Positions 14,801 to 26,715 of a DNA stretch of 64,000 bases are shown in pieces. Origin of the DNA: Musa acuminata AAA Group. Taxonomy: Eukaryota > Streptophyta > Magnoliopsida > Zingiberales > Musaceae. Location of the stretch: positions 5,837,501 through 5,901,500 of the forward strand of contig NC_088357.1 of the NCBI RefSeq assembly GCF_036884655.1. Reading direction: 5' to 3'. Every line of letters starts with the position of its first letter. Positions within the stretch are counted from its first letter, which is position 1. A program made the position numbers and the translations under genes. The notes below the pieces were generated by a model. It did not search any database and had not been told where the DNA came from. It worked only from the letters and a program-made list of their open reading frames with translations.

Positions 14801-17502
14801 CATATGCCACGATAATGCATTGCAGCTTGACAGATTACATGAGATTGACCATAGATATTCAGAAGTAGAAAGTTCTATACCACCTCATAAAGCTGGCCCA
14901 TTATACATATAATATACCTCTTGACATCAGACAAATTAACTACATGTATGTCTACCACTCAACAGTAAAAATTAGAAAACCTAGTAGAAGTAGCTTCTGC
15001 ATAGACATTCATTCTAATTCGCACTTTTTCAGATCTCCTTAAAATAACTTGTTATTTCTGTAGCTCAGAAGTTTTTTAAATCTAAGATTTGGGTGGCTAA
15101 CAACTTTATTGAAGCTCTCAAATACAGCCCCAAGAATCATTATGGATACATATTAATTAGATGGTTATTGTTCTGCAATAAGATATAAAGATGTAACTAG
15201 AAGTCTATAAGGCCTCTTATATATTATCCTCTCTTTTTTATTATTTTTTGTGGCATTGAGCTATGTGGTCTTTGGAACCACCAAGTTACAGTTGATGGGG
15301 TTTATGACATTTATAAGCATGTAACATCTTTATATATTTCAAAATTTCAAGAAGGTATAGGTGAGTCAAATTACTTCTTTAGTATCCCAGCAAAAGCCAT
15401 GGTCCCAAAATCCATTTGTTTGAACACCAGATGACCTTTATGTTCTTTCATTTTAGATTTTTCATTATTTATCATTCGTATCTATTTAAATGAAACCACC
15501 ACATTGATGTATTTTTTCATTCCTGCCTATACCCTTCCACACATGCCTTCTTTTCTGAATGGTTGTTCTTTCATCTCACCTTGGAGCCTGACATTTAAGA
15601 TTCAACGAGCCATAGCCTGGTCTTGGTAAAAGATGAGATTGTATTTATTATTAAGAAAAACCACAACATGAGGTTTCATTAATAAGTGAGGGTGAAGAAT
15701 CATCTCAATTCACTCAATCAATATGATATAGCAGGGTATATGTATGAGAATTGGTGGGGCCCCGTATGTAAACAATTGAAAATGAAATTTAACTTCTATA
15801 TAATCTCCTAACATCAAAAATAAAGTTATTAATATTAAGTAACTAATGCTAAAGAAATCATTAACCACAAATAACATTCAGATGGTTCAATATATTATAC
15901 AGATGTATTTAGATTTTCTCTTCACAGCAACAATGACAAGCTTTTATTCCTCATTATGTTAGAAATAAACTATCTAGAAATATTCTTATAATATACAAAC
16001 ATACATGTATACATATATTATATCCTTCCATGTTGATGACTCTTTAGGTTTCAAACTTAGTTTACACCATAATAAAATAAAACAAGGTTCAATTACTTAA
16101 AACCTTCACCTGCAAAATCTATGCCAGATGGTACTCCAAAACACTGAAATTATGTTTAGAAACTTTAGTAACATAAATTCCAGCTTAAAGCCCAGTTATA
16201 AAGTAAAAGAAAATTGTTGTATTCACAAGCAGTCATAAAATTATGTTTTTCTTCCTAAATACAAACATGAACCCTTCAGATGATGTAGTCTAATTGTATG
16301 AAAGACCAGCAAGAAAAATTGAGGTCGCAGACATCTTTGAAGCACAATAGTGGGACTAAACTTTCTCCCAACTCACTACTTAAGCCATTAAACCCGCCTA
16401 TCTTGAAACTCACATAGCAACACTTTTTTGTATAATTCTCTGGGAATCTGATTTCAAGAAGTCTGAGAGCCACAAAGCATTAAATATCATGTAAGCAAAT
16501 TAATGGCACAATAACATATGCCAGCCAGCATGAGCAGGTTGAGTCATAAAGCTATTAGTGACCTGTAAATGAAATTGGATAATTTGAATATGTCATCGGT
16601 TTATATAATTACTTGATTCAGCACTAGTAGGACACAGTTTTCTCCTGTTCACACCACTAGTGACCAACACATCATCTAGATTGCCTCTTTTACGTGTATG
16701 TAACTATAATCCTCTGTCTATGCACCATGTCAAGGAGATGGATATCCTAAACTTTTACTTGTCCAGAGTAAAGGATGATTTTATTTCCTCCATCTCCACA
16801 GTTTATGTTATCCATATACAAATATGCAGAGTCTGGGCGTAAACCTACATTCCAAATTTGAAATCTCTGAAAATGAATTTATATTGATTCACTAGCAGGT
16901 CCACCTGCAGCAACTGAGAAAACGACTTCTTCTGTACGTGAGCATAAACCATTGCACTAGAATGAGCTAAGGTGATGATTCATTAAATACTTCGATTTCA
17001 ATAAATTTACAAAACCACTAATGAAAGTGGTACGTACCTGCGGTTGTTCTCCACCCTTTTTGAACCAAGCATCCTCTTTTCCTATATCTTCAACCCTCTT
17101 TTTCCTCTTCGCCTCCTCAAAAACATCATCCACTTCCTTCGCTACCGCTCCATTCCCATCAGTGTACACCAAACTCGCACTGCCATTACTTGCCTCATTC
17201 CCATTAAGTATCACCTCGATTTTCCCATTCGCACTCCCGTTAACTACTTCCCTGAACCCGTATCCGCTGCCGCCACCGTTCCCATTCCCGTTCCCCACAT
17301 ACCTATCCAAGTCCCTGGAGACCTCAGTGACTGAAATTCTCTCATTGGAACCCGACTGAACAACGACTCGAGACGAGAGCCTCCGCAGTCGACGACTCTG
17401 CAACCGGCAGTACCCGGGAAGAGGGTGGAGGCGGCCGGCGGTGGGGCGGAGGAAGAGAAGGTCTTGGAGGATCCGCGGAGCAGATGAGAGAGAAGCTGAC
17501 AT
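1578..17502 (-). CDS. ABC1K8: ABC1-like atypical kinase, ABC1K8/OSA1 type, chloroplast
   Basis: Complete 20-exon gene, 756 aa; Arabidopsis ABC1K8 (OSA1) is about 760 aa. Exons from the 5' end: 17502-17038, 14167-14032, 13133-12967, 11471-11351, 11260-11160, 8367-8269, 6368-6258, 6163-6084, 5968-5899, 5188-5115, 5008-4939, 4035-3947, 3860-3736, 3605-3525, 3437-3377, 3267-3213, 3129-3031, 2928-2839, 1846-1787, 1694-1578. All phases agree. The start MSASLSSAP at 17502 gives a Ser/Arg-rich presumptive plastid transit peptide; the frame is open upstream to another Met at 17724. UbiB-family motifs are visible: KTGQ (K232-Q235), the Ala-rich loop AAASLG (292-297), Lys312 in VVIKVQRP, HADPHPGN (447-454) and DFG (469-471). 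Two hydrophobic segments near 702-716 and 719-740 could anchor it in plastid membrane. The family acts in prenylquinone metabolism, iron balance and oxidative-stress response; substrates are poorly defined. Intron 16 has a GC donor. Intron 4 is only 90 nt and in frame. Confidence 0.95.
6413..6580. repeat. Tandem duplication, period 83 bp, in ABC1K8 intron 6
   Basis: Two near-identical units of about 83 bp beginning tgctctaaggataagcc start at 6413 and 6496. A third partial unit starting gttgtaccagtata follows at about 6577. Units differ by a few substitutions and one A insertion. They lie wholly inside the intron between exons 7 and 6 and encode nothing recognisable. Confidence 0.85.
8819..8852. 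repeat. (CA)n(TA)n microsatellite
   Basis: A run of CA dinucleotides followed by TA dinucleotides inside an intron of the ABC1K8 gene. Simple sequence only. Confidence 0.9.
9484..9652. repeat. TACCG-rich foldback repeat, copy A
   Basis: About 170 bp dominated by the words taccg and its complement cggta. It opens with ataccgtacc and closes with ggtacggtat, so the ends are inverted complements, as in a short non-autonomous foldback element or MITE. Related copies lie at 10131-10300, 12575-12770, 58870-59170 and 62740-62910. It sits in an ABC1K8 intron. No coding capacity. Confidence 0.7.
10131..10300. repeat. TACCG-rich foldback repeat, copy B
   Basis: Same family and orientation as copy A about 650 bp upstream and in the same ABC1K8 intron. 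Shared blocks include gtaccggtgtaccgact, ccgaacataccgata and ggttctctgtcgga. The two differ at many positions, so they are independent or old insertions. Confidence 0.65.
12575..12770. repeat. TACCG-rich foldback repeat, copy C
   Basis: A longer and more GC-rich member of the family, in the ABC1K8 intron between exons 4 and 3. It contains runs such as cggtacggtacggtacgg near its right end and gtaccgaatggtaccgcc near the left, and could fold on itself. Orientation appears opposite to copies A and B. Confidence 0.65.
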
Positions 17503-18838
17503 CGATATACTGGTCGATGGATCTTTAGGGATTTGGTAGATCGCGTCGGCGGCAGGGGGCGAAGAGAAAGTGCCTCGGAGGAGACGGAAGAGTCGAGAAG
17601 CAGGAGAAGCACAAAGGTTGGTAGACAGCGGAGGTTGGAATCGGGCCACGTGGAAGAATGAGAGACAGGAAGTGCCTATGTCGCGTGCTCCTCGTTGGTT
17701 GCCGGATGACGCCTCGATGACCACAAAATTTCTTGTTTAAGAGAGACTCTGTTTCGCGAAACCCCAACGCTTCCCCTCACGGGAACCATGCGGGACCCAA
17801 TGCGGGTCCCAACATATGGTGCATTAACCTACGAGAAAAGCAAATGCGACATTTTTTATATAGTTGGTTTGTTTCTTCTGTTGTTTGTGGTCGAGCGCGC
17901 ATCCAACTTATACCGAGTTCAATTACCCTGTAATGTACGAAAAGTCCCTTCATAATCGCTCAGCCAATGCCTCTAACTTGAACTTATACTGAGTTCAATT
18001 ACTCATCGTCAATTTCTCATGGGGTTTCATTGATACTTAGGCCTGGGTATGGCATTACTCTCATTGAAGACATGGATTTCACGCATAAGTGGGAGATCAC
18101 TCATTATAACAATCATATCATCATCATATGAAAGGTTATGTATGGATAAGTGAATCAGTACATGTAAGTAATAATTGCTTCTCACTTTATTTATCATCAT
18201 CCTATCCGACTATTTAATATAGAAGGGATCAACGCTGCCCATCCTTCTTCCATATCTTTCGTCTTTCACGACGCCGCCCATCATGACGCATTCCTACTGC
18301 TTGCACTCGTATCCTTTTGCTCCAGTTTTCTTGCTCTGGCATTCCATCCTCAAACACTACCATGCCATAACCCACACCCTCTGAACAGAGGAGAAGTTAA
18401 GCAGGTGGAGAACACATGAGCCCACACTCCAGAGAGTCCATCCAACCCAATGCAATCAAGAGAGAGAAGCACGTCTGTCTCAGCTAGCCTCGTGAACCAA
18501 CCTTACATCAAGTGCCTGATATAATACATCCTCTCCTCTAAAGGACATAATGTCTCATTAAGTGGTTGTCAGTCTTTGAAGGACACACACATGGGACAAA
18601 AATCTTCCCCATCCCTGTCTCTCCCACAATGCATGCATGTATGACATCCAGTCACTGTTGGCGAATGTGATGATCAAAAGCTCAATCATGAAGCTGACAA
18701 AAATAAAGATGATACATTCATTTTTGGTAGTATCTACTTAGAGGCACCGGACCTAATCCAAGAAACCTGCAGCATTTCCTGCAATGCTGTCCAATATCTC
18801 TACTGCTCTCTCCTCCTAAGCTGGTTGGTAGTAGCACT
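17503..18838. other. Intergenic: 5' flank of ABC1K8 and 3' flank of the RGF gene
   Basis: Holds the promoter and 5' UTR of the minus-strand ABC1K8 gene near 17503-17900 and, on its right side, the 3' UTR of the minus-strand peptide gene. No further coding exon was found on either strand. Confidence 0.5.
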
Positions 18839-19776
18839 TCAGTTGTGGATCGGAGGCTTCCTGTTGGCAGGAGAGTAGTCCATTCCTGCTATGTCTACGA
18901 CGTCCGGGTAGGTCTGAGGTTGCCTTGAAACAGGCGGGGCCTTGTGGAGGTCGTCTTGGCTTCCGGTATCGTTCTGTGAATGGCCATGAGATGATGAGCA
19001 AAGAGGATGCAGGATCTACTGTTCGATGCTAACTAGAACACCAACCTTGGAAGTGGCCATCGCATCGGTCATGAGTTTCCTAGTCTTTCCTGCATCAACA
19101 GATAAGGAAGAACCTATCTCAGAGTCATGAAGTCTGTCCACGGACTTCATCAGAAAGACACAACTATTTTACAGTGTTCTCTCGGAAAAAACTTATTTTC
19201 ATCAGAAAATAAAACTACATGTTTATGGTCAAGCTTCTTTTATGACGTTCAAATACAGAAAACAAAAGGAAAGCGAGAAGATTTGTGGAAGAGCGTGCAT
19301 GAAGAATAATTTCAATGGTGCTCAGGCATGTGATTCCTAGGTCCAAGGTAATCTTCATGAAACCCTGGAAGCCTTTGATGGACTTCTCTAACATTGCTTA
19401 TGGATCTCCTCTCCTTCACACTACCTGAACAATCCCCATGGCATCCACGTAGAAGCGCTCCTTCTTTCATCAAGCTCTTTTCTTCCTGGTATCAGCATGC
19501 AGTACAACAGTATTAGTGACCCGGAAGAAACCAACAAGTGTGGCCACTGTAGACGCAGTACTATCAAGAAGCTATCTACTGACATGCAGTTGGTTGCGTA
19601 AGGAAGCCACTGATTCTTCTTCCAACAATCTGATCCCTGAACGAGAGGAACAAATCAAAAACGAATACCTTATGGATTTAAATGATCAGCGATAAGGCCT
19701 TGAAGGTACCTGTAGTCCTGTTAGCTGCGAGGAGAACCAGAAAAAGGAGAAACATCACTGACACGATAGGCTTCAT
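18839..19776 (-). CDS. Secreted RGF/GLV/CLEL-type signalling peptide precursor
   Basis: Five short exons give a 119-aa precursor: 19776-19710, 19636-19584, 19485-19425, 19089-19046, 18973-18839. Every join keeps phase with GT-AG borders. Exon 1 encodes a signal peptide (MKPIVSVMFLLFLVLL, then AANRTT). Exons 2-4 encode a variable hydrophilic middle containing GKTRKLM, similar to the RKL-type motif of this family. The last exon ends directly at the stop with DYSPANRKPPIHN. That matches the 13-residue root meristem growth factor (RGF/GOLVEN/CLEL) motif: an Asp-Tyr start, where Tyr is the known sulfation site, then PP and a terminal HN. Known members are processed, tyrosine-sulfated and sensed by RGI/RGFR receptor kinases to control root meristem size and gravitropism. 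Sulfation and processing here are inferred from the family. The middle exons are the least certain part. Intron 3 retention would give another C-terminus (see findings). Confidence 0.75.
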
Positions 19777-22379
19777 TGGAAGGAGCTTCTAATCCTAGAA
19801 AGACTACGATAGGAGAGATGTGTTTCACCTCCTCTATGCAAGATGTGGAAGGAGAGAAAATGGCAAGGAATGAGTGTGCAAACCTTTCTGACAGTGCTAA
19901 TATATATATATAAGCTATTGGACCTGATCATCACTGTTCCATACCACGGACTATAGATGTTTGAAAGTCCAAAATCCAAGATATGTCTCGGCAAATAAAT
20001 TATTGTGACTGACAATTCTGGTTTATGCCATGTTATCTTATTCTATGTTGTAACTGTCACTCATTGAGGAAGGATGTTCCCCAAATATTTGGACCTTGTT
20101 CATGTTTGGTCTTCTTATTACAAACATGCTTTTACTAGTCAGATCACAAGGTCTCTTAGACACTGTTCATAAGAGCAACTGGTTTGCTATTCCACATTAC
20201 ATGAAATCAAAACATGTACTTGCTACATAATGTCATAAGATTCTGCAACATACTGTCACGTACGCTTTAATCTGAAAAGATGGTGCACCCACGAATTTAA
20301 TTTAATGAGGAAGATCTACAAAACCTTGGATCAAGATTTTAATTACCTCCTGCTCCTTGTTAGGTGGGCAAACTTGGTTTCAAGCACTGGATCTTATGCT
20401 TGAACATTTAGTTAGTACATGCCCAGCGGAGGTTCCCAATGGTTCCATATCTTGGATACGGTGGGAACGAGGAAGAGCGAGAGGTCAACCACTGGTTTTA
20501 TTGTGTGAAGTATGAAAGGAGAGATGAAGAGGTGGTGGGGGAGGAGGCCACGCCGGTGTCCATATCGAGGAGGGGCCCCGGAAGGGAGGATGGAGGTGCA
20601 GGAGAGGCGCCACGTGTTCAGAGGATGGTCACGATGCATGTCTGTGCTTTGGGTGGCACCGAGACAGCGGTGGTGGCGACCATGTTGGGGATGGAAAATT
20701 GCAGCTCCTCTTACGATACAATGACAGCCATTCTTTCCTCTTCCTTCATCTTAATGAATCACATTATAATATAACAAAATAAGCTCAATCATCTTTGGGC
20801 TACGATCGATCAATCAATCTATCATCCAGGTTAATGGTTAGTATATGAAGGTTCTTTTCCCGGATGTCAGGAGTTTGATTACTCAGCGAAGCCATACACC
20901 CAATTATCTCGAATTGATTATATGGATCTCTTGTCACTCTTTAGAGAAAATATATGATGAATTAAATCAAAAGTATTTGAGTTTTCATCTATAGTTTCTA
21001 ATAAGATCCTTTAAGGTTTTCCTATTAGGAACAGTAATTGTTTCCTCCATCTATTGAATCATACTTACCCAAATGCCGCAGAATTTCTACACTTATTATA
21101 CTTTTTTGAGTGAAATAAATGCTACAAAATTATATATTTTCCTCAAAGGTACATCAATCGCCAACATAATTCTATGGGGCACAATATAATGTTGTGAATG
21201 GAGACATTTCATGAACTATTTCATGATTAAAAAGTCACAACAAGATTTAGAATTATCTGAAATTAACTCGAACAAGAAATCATCTAAAATTACATTTCAG
21301 CGGAACATATCCATGTTTTATACCTAAAATTAAGAACCATAATGTAACTATCTTGCCGACAACAACAAGATTATGATGGGTTTTCTCTGCGAGACAAGCC
21401 CTCTTGCTCTCCGAGAACGAAAGGACTGGATGAAGGGATTTGCCTGTCCGAATCTGCCGACATGCCAGGCTTTTGAGGATGGAAATATGGGCTTTCATCT
21501 CACCGTGCCGTCCATCTCCTCCTCGTGTGCATGCATGGAGTCAAAGATTCTCCTTTCGAGATCCTTCATCCCTAGCTATCTCCTTGCAACCAAGTACTAC
21601 TCGACCGTGAAAGTCCCAAAAAGGTTTCAAGAGCTCCCACGCCCGAGTTCCGATGTCTTGGGCATGCTCGAAACAAGTCTTCGATGTCATTCGGACACCT
21701 TGTGCTCCAGTGTCCGAGTATGCTTTTGCTTTTAGATGGCTTCGGTTGGTGTTCCCTCCATGAGTTACAAGTTTCCATGTGTACGTGCATGGGAGTGTTC
21801 AAATCCCTGTCTTCCTCTCAGGAATGGATCGTAGCATACGTTAAGGACTACATGATATGGTGAGAAACAGCTTGCTGATCCATGTCATGCTCTTCAGCTT
21901 TCCAAGATAAATACGTTGCAAAAACAAAGCGATCTACGGAAACAGTGTGTCATTCAAATGGCTAACAAGATTGTTTTCATTTGATAGTCTCACTATCAAG
22001 TTGAAGATGGGATGGATGTACCATCCAAGCAGACAAAGTAACAATCTTTAGAAATTTGAACACACGGTTTCTTCAACGGTGAACCAAATGCCAAGAGACG
22101 AATAGATTTGAAGCAGCGGAAAACATGCTTGTCGGGGGCATGTTTGATCTTGGATGTTCATGTCCGATTCAATGATATCGACTCATGTTTCTGCGTCTTT
22201 TGATCACAAAACACAGCAACGCTACTTACTGTTTATCATCGACAAAACAAATGGTGGTGTGTCATCACAGGATAAAGACAATAATAAGGAAAGGCAGTTA
22301 TAATTTCTCACCTATCTAACTAATTTTATGATGTACAATAAAATTTCAATGATTATATTAAAATCTCAGTTATAAAAAA

Positions 22380-22990
22380 ATATTTTAAGGATTAATCCTC
22401 GTCCACCAATTGGATTTCATAAAGACACTGACATAAAAGAAAATAATCAAGTCATCTCCTCTTCGCCCACTAGACGATGACATGGGGAGATTATAATCTA
22501 TCGGCTCCTATGGATAATAATCCATGAGAAATCATTTAAATCGATCATGTCAGTCTCCGTAGATTGCACTACATGAGAGGTTATTTGGGTCTATCGCCCC
22601 TTTATCGGTCTTTATGGATAAAAGCCCATAAGAGTTCATTTGGGTCTATCGTCCTTATGGATAAAATATCAAGAGGACATCGAGACCATTACAAAGAATC
22701 TCTTCGATTGGTTAGGTATATAAATAGACCGTCGATGTTCACCTAAAAGTCAAACCTCTTTTCAAAAATCTTTCACGCTAACTAACTTGAGTATTAGAGA
22801 AGTCGAGTCAGAAAATTCCTTCCAATATTGACCTTTATATGGGAACCCATTGAGGAATTGGATTCCACCTTGGTCTAACATTGGGACATATCGGACACTC
22901 AGAAACGACTCAAATACCACCACAAAACTATCTTTGATATCTCGATATTGTATCAACCATCTTGTAGGACTACTATATAGATTCATCGAA
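22380..22990 (+). mobile_element. Possible solo or truncated LTR (Ty3/gypsy-like)
   Basis: A TATA-like box, tatataaatagacc, at about 22718 is followed by a stretch resembling the transcribed R/U5 part of plant gypsy LTRs (acttgagtattagagaag, then ccttggtctaacattgg). Upstream there are repeated gtctatcg words. No internal coding domain or second LTR is visible, so a solo LTR or fragment is inferred. Confidence 0.35.
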
Positions 22991-23519
22991 TGTCTCTCCT
23001 CTCGAGTTCAAGCTGACCTGACTCAGTCAATATATATATATATATATATATAATGTTGATTCATGTTTAGATTTTGCATGACAAATTTTTCGAATAGAGA
23101 ATATATGTGATCAAATATATATTGTTGTTTATTTATATTTTTTAGATGTTATGTAGATGAACATAATGGAATCCATTATATCTCAAATCTCAAGTCTGAT
23201 AGTTTTAACATATACATGTTATGAAAAATATGGAAGAACCAAGGTCGAAGACTTCTATTATGCTTCCTTGGGCTTTGTTAAGCTATGCCCCTATCTCTTA
23301 TTATTATTTTTTAAAAATATTATTAATAATGTATACTTTGAATTTTTCTAGCCAAAAAAGGTTTTGCGAAGTGCAAAACTCTATTATAACTAGATGTGTC
23401 TTTTTTGTCACATGATTATAACTAACTTAAAAGTAAATAAATTTTTATTGAGACATTTGAGCTTATTAGTGTTTTATTGCATAATTAATAGGTCTTAGAT
23501 TCGAATTAATGTGTGAGGG

Positions 23520-23521
<2 letters not shown>

Positions 23522-23560
<39 letters not shown>
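23522..23560. repeat. (TA)n microsatellite
   Basis: Uninterrupted TA dinucleotide run in AT-rich intergenic DNA. A shorter one lies at 23027-23052. Confidence 0.95.
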
Positions 23561-23563
<3 letters not shown>

Positions 23564-24014
23564 TTAAGAAAAAACTTAAAAATATAACAAGAGCATAAAT
23601 TATTCTAAAAAAATAAATATCTTAAACTAAATTAGATATTTATTTATATTAATCGGAAACATAATAATATCCATTTAGACCCCTTCTAACAGTAAAAATA
23701 TGTTTACTTAAAAATCCACGTCAGTATGTTGATTATATCCATATTCCCAAAGCATCGACCAACAATGCTGAACGCACATTGTTACTTAATCTGTGGCGGG
23801 TTTCAGGTCGCGACCCGGATCCGATTCGAAACCAAGCCCGGGTACGAGTTCGGGTAAGACGGATGGACCCGTTTGGCAAGTCATGTCTCATAAATCCCAA
23901 CAGGTATTCTCATAAGGGCTCTTCTGTGACCCAGCAAACCGTCTCGTTCTCCTCAATCGCCTCGTCGCCGCCGCGTTAGAAGGCCTATTGCCTATCTCCT
24001 ACGCTCGATCGGTC

Positions 24015-26715
24015 ATGGCGGAACAGGTTGGATTGCTTCTCGTTCGAATGACTCCCTTTCTCCCGATTTTTTGGGAATTTTTTTCCTCTTAGATTCGAAG
24101 TCTGCCGATCCACTGTCGCTTTGGGCTCTTCCGTGACCCAGCACGGTCGCAGATTCCTCAGGACCATTTGAAAGGGTTCTGTTTGATTAGAAGGTTTTTG
24201 TTTTTTGGTGAGAGTTTCTTCTGAAGTACACTGTCTGGCTGTGGTGTGTTTGGAACGCCGATAGCAATATTTGTGCGCTGTGAGGCTTTGTGTTTGTTTC
24301 CCTAAGATTTCTTGCGGTTAAACAATGTCTACTTTCCCCTTCTCTCCAATTGTCCCATAGTTAATTAGTCAGTTATTTTCCATTTTCTTTTTGCTATACT
24401 GACTTCTTTTGATTTTGTGTCATACCGTTATGCAGACGGAGAAGGCTTTTCTAAAGCAATCAAAGGTATTCCTTTGGTAAGACGGCCGAGTCGTTGGAGT
24501 TACTTAATCTTTGAGTATATTTTCAAATGGTGTTAATATAATAATTCTGGAAGAGCATTGGGCTAGGATTCAAGACACCCAGAGAAGCCATTGAAGGTCT
24601 AAAATCTACTTTTCTCGTTGCTTTGATTTAGAGCTGTCAGGCTTGTTTTCTTTATCTTGGTCTGAATTCATACGACAAAGCTCTAAAATAAATTATTCAA
24701 ATGTGCAAAACATCTTGGTTACCATTTTATAGGAATTACTGTGTTTGACGGTCCGAGGGAAATTCGGTAAGGGGGCCACTCCGCGGGAAAAGGGGGAAAA
24801 GAGAGGCTTTTCTAAGGAATTTGTCCATTTTAAATTGAATCCTTTTGGTCTTTTCTAATTATTATTTTGGGGCTGAACAAGTTTGGTAACGACCAAAATC
24901 TTCTTTGTCATGCGACTATTTCTAGTTTCGATTGCTTGATGATCGAAAATGCTATTTGGTCATTTGGTTCATCACAAATACAAAGTAGGTGCTTAAGTTA
25001 TGTGCATTATGGGCTACATTGGGTACTGCAATACTAAGCTTGTCAAAAGGTTATGATTAATAAAATTTAAATACCAAGTTTAAAATAAAGGTCTGGCCTT
25101 CTACTTTGGTAGAGGTCAATATATTTTTGGTGAGGCCCTTTGTATGTCGTAGATTCAATGTTATAGATATTGGTCACTGAGTATTTTATGTAGAGCGATC
25201 AGTACATGTTAGTATTAGCTTCTATTTAGTGGTTGTTGCCTAGTGTCTCATAGATAACTGTTTCCTTTTCATCTTTTATGAGGTCCATACTATCAAAAAT
25301 AAAAATAAATACAATTTTCTTCTGAGTAGTTTGAGATCCACATACATTGAATGAGTTAGTTGGGTTTCTAAAAGCCCCGCAAATATGCATCTCGTATTTT
25401 GTTTTTCAAATAAATTCCTCGATTCTTGTTTATATCATATTCCTAATCTTGCCCCTATTTTGCACTTTAATCTCTCTGTCCAATTCTCTGTAGCTATATT
25501 CAGTTTCACTTTAGGAATGGAAAATCTTTTCTACTTCTGGCAACACAAGTCCAACTTGCGTTTATATTAAGGGTTTTTTCTTATTTTTTAGCCAAATCCT
25601 CTTGCTCCCCTTTCTACTCTCTTTCGTTTTTGGCTCTCCTAATGAGATCTGTTGTTGGCAAGGGTCTTCAGATTTTTGTTGACTTTTTGGGAGTAGGCTT
25701 TCTTGTTATTTTCTCAGAACTTCCTCACCAAATTTAACTTGAGGTATTGCTATGCACAGGATAATAAGAATGGAGGTACTATGAATAACTACAATTAAGG
25801 GAGTTGTACACATTAACAAAATTAAGGGGACTAAAGTGCAAAACATTCTGCTTCAGTTACTTTTTTTATATTAGAAAAAAAGTCAAAAGTAAATTATCTT
25901 CATACTATTTTGGTACCTACATAAACAGTTTGATCAATACATTTGTTTGATGTGTTTTTCCTTGGAGGATTCTATTGTTTGCCTAGTATTCTACATATAA
26001 CAGAAAAACAGAACATTAAGACATGTACTTGCAGGTACTTACATTGATAAGAAATGCCCATTCACGGAATGTGTCAATTAGGGGTCGCATCTTAGCAGGC
26101 ACATGCCATAGTGCCAACATGAACCGAACCATAATCATACGCAGAAACTACCTTTATTATGTGAAGAAATATCAAAGGCAAGCAATACTTGTTGGCTCTC
26201 TGTTTTCTTTTTCCAAATAAATTCCTATTTTAATTATTTTCATTTTTTTCTAGGTATGAGAAGAGACACTCTAATATACCAGCACACATCTCGCCCTGCT
26301 TCCGCGTTAAGGAAGGAGACCATGTTATCATAGGCCAGTGCAGGTAGGTCATCTTTTCTTACACTGTTGCCAAGATCCAAAATATAAGGAATTACAGAAT
26401 CTTTGAAGTACATTCTTAAAACTTGTATGCTGTGATCCTACATCCTGTCAACCCACATAAGGCAAGAAAGATAATGATCAAACACCGAAAATATATTTTT
26501 GTATGAAGAAAATAAGATGCTTTTTTTAACCGGTTGCATTGGCCTGGTAAAAATATTATGATAGTCAATGCTGCTTGTTCTTACAACACTCAATGAAGTG
26601 ATGATTATTAATTTTGTATAGGCTATTGGCAAAGACTGTGAGGTTCAATGTTTTGAAAGTTATACCAGCTGGGTCAACAAGCGGAGGCAGCAAAAAAGCT
26701 ATTGCAGCTGTATGA
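24015..26715 (+). pseudogene. Decayed gene for ribosomal protein uS17 (cytosolic S11)
   Basis: Remains of an intron-bearing uS17/S11 gene. Recognisable exon pieces: 24015-24026 (MAEQ), 24436-24475 (TEKAFLKQSKVFL), about 24554-24596 (SIGLGFKTPREAIE), 26035-26177 ([10 protein letters not shown], then [19 protein letters not shown]), 26254-26343 ([17 protein letters not shown]) and 26622-26715 (KTVRFNVLKVIPAG to a stop). Three defects are seen. The CSKK to GNRFW segment expected after VFL is absent. The only acceptor before SIGLG would give an in-frame TGA. A 2-bp deletion after CPFT shifts the frame into a TAG. Introns are retained, so this is a duplicated gene copy and not a retrocopy. The intron after 26177 has a GC donor. 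The parent functional gene must lie elsewhere. Confidence 0.85.

Larger units (their letters stand above)
19777..24014. other. Gene-poor intergenic region
   Basis: Open frames at 20439-20774 and 21373-21735 look like chance ORFs: they have no recognisable domain and no supporting splice context. The left edge should hold the promoter of the peptide gene. An LTR-like fragment lies at 22380-22990. Long TA runs lie at 23027-23052 and 23522-23560. Confidence 0.5.

Noticed and set aside
17244..17767. Overlapping ORFs on both strands over ABC1K8 exon 1
   Set aside because: They are other-frame shadows of the Ser/Arg-rich first exon. Only the frame with MSASLSSAP and DIGKEDAWF continues into the conserved exons.
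20439..20774. 111-codon plus-strand ORF and its antisense partner
   Set aside because: No recognisable domain, signal or splice context; composition is that of a GC-rich island in which several frames are open.
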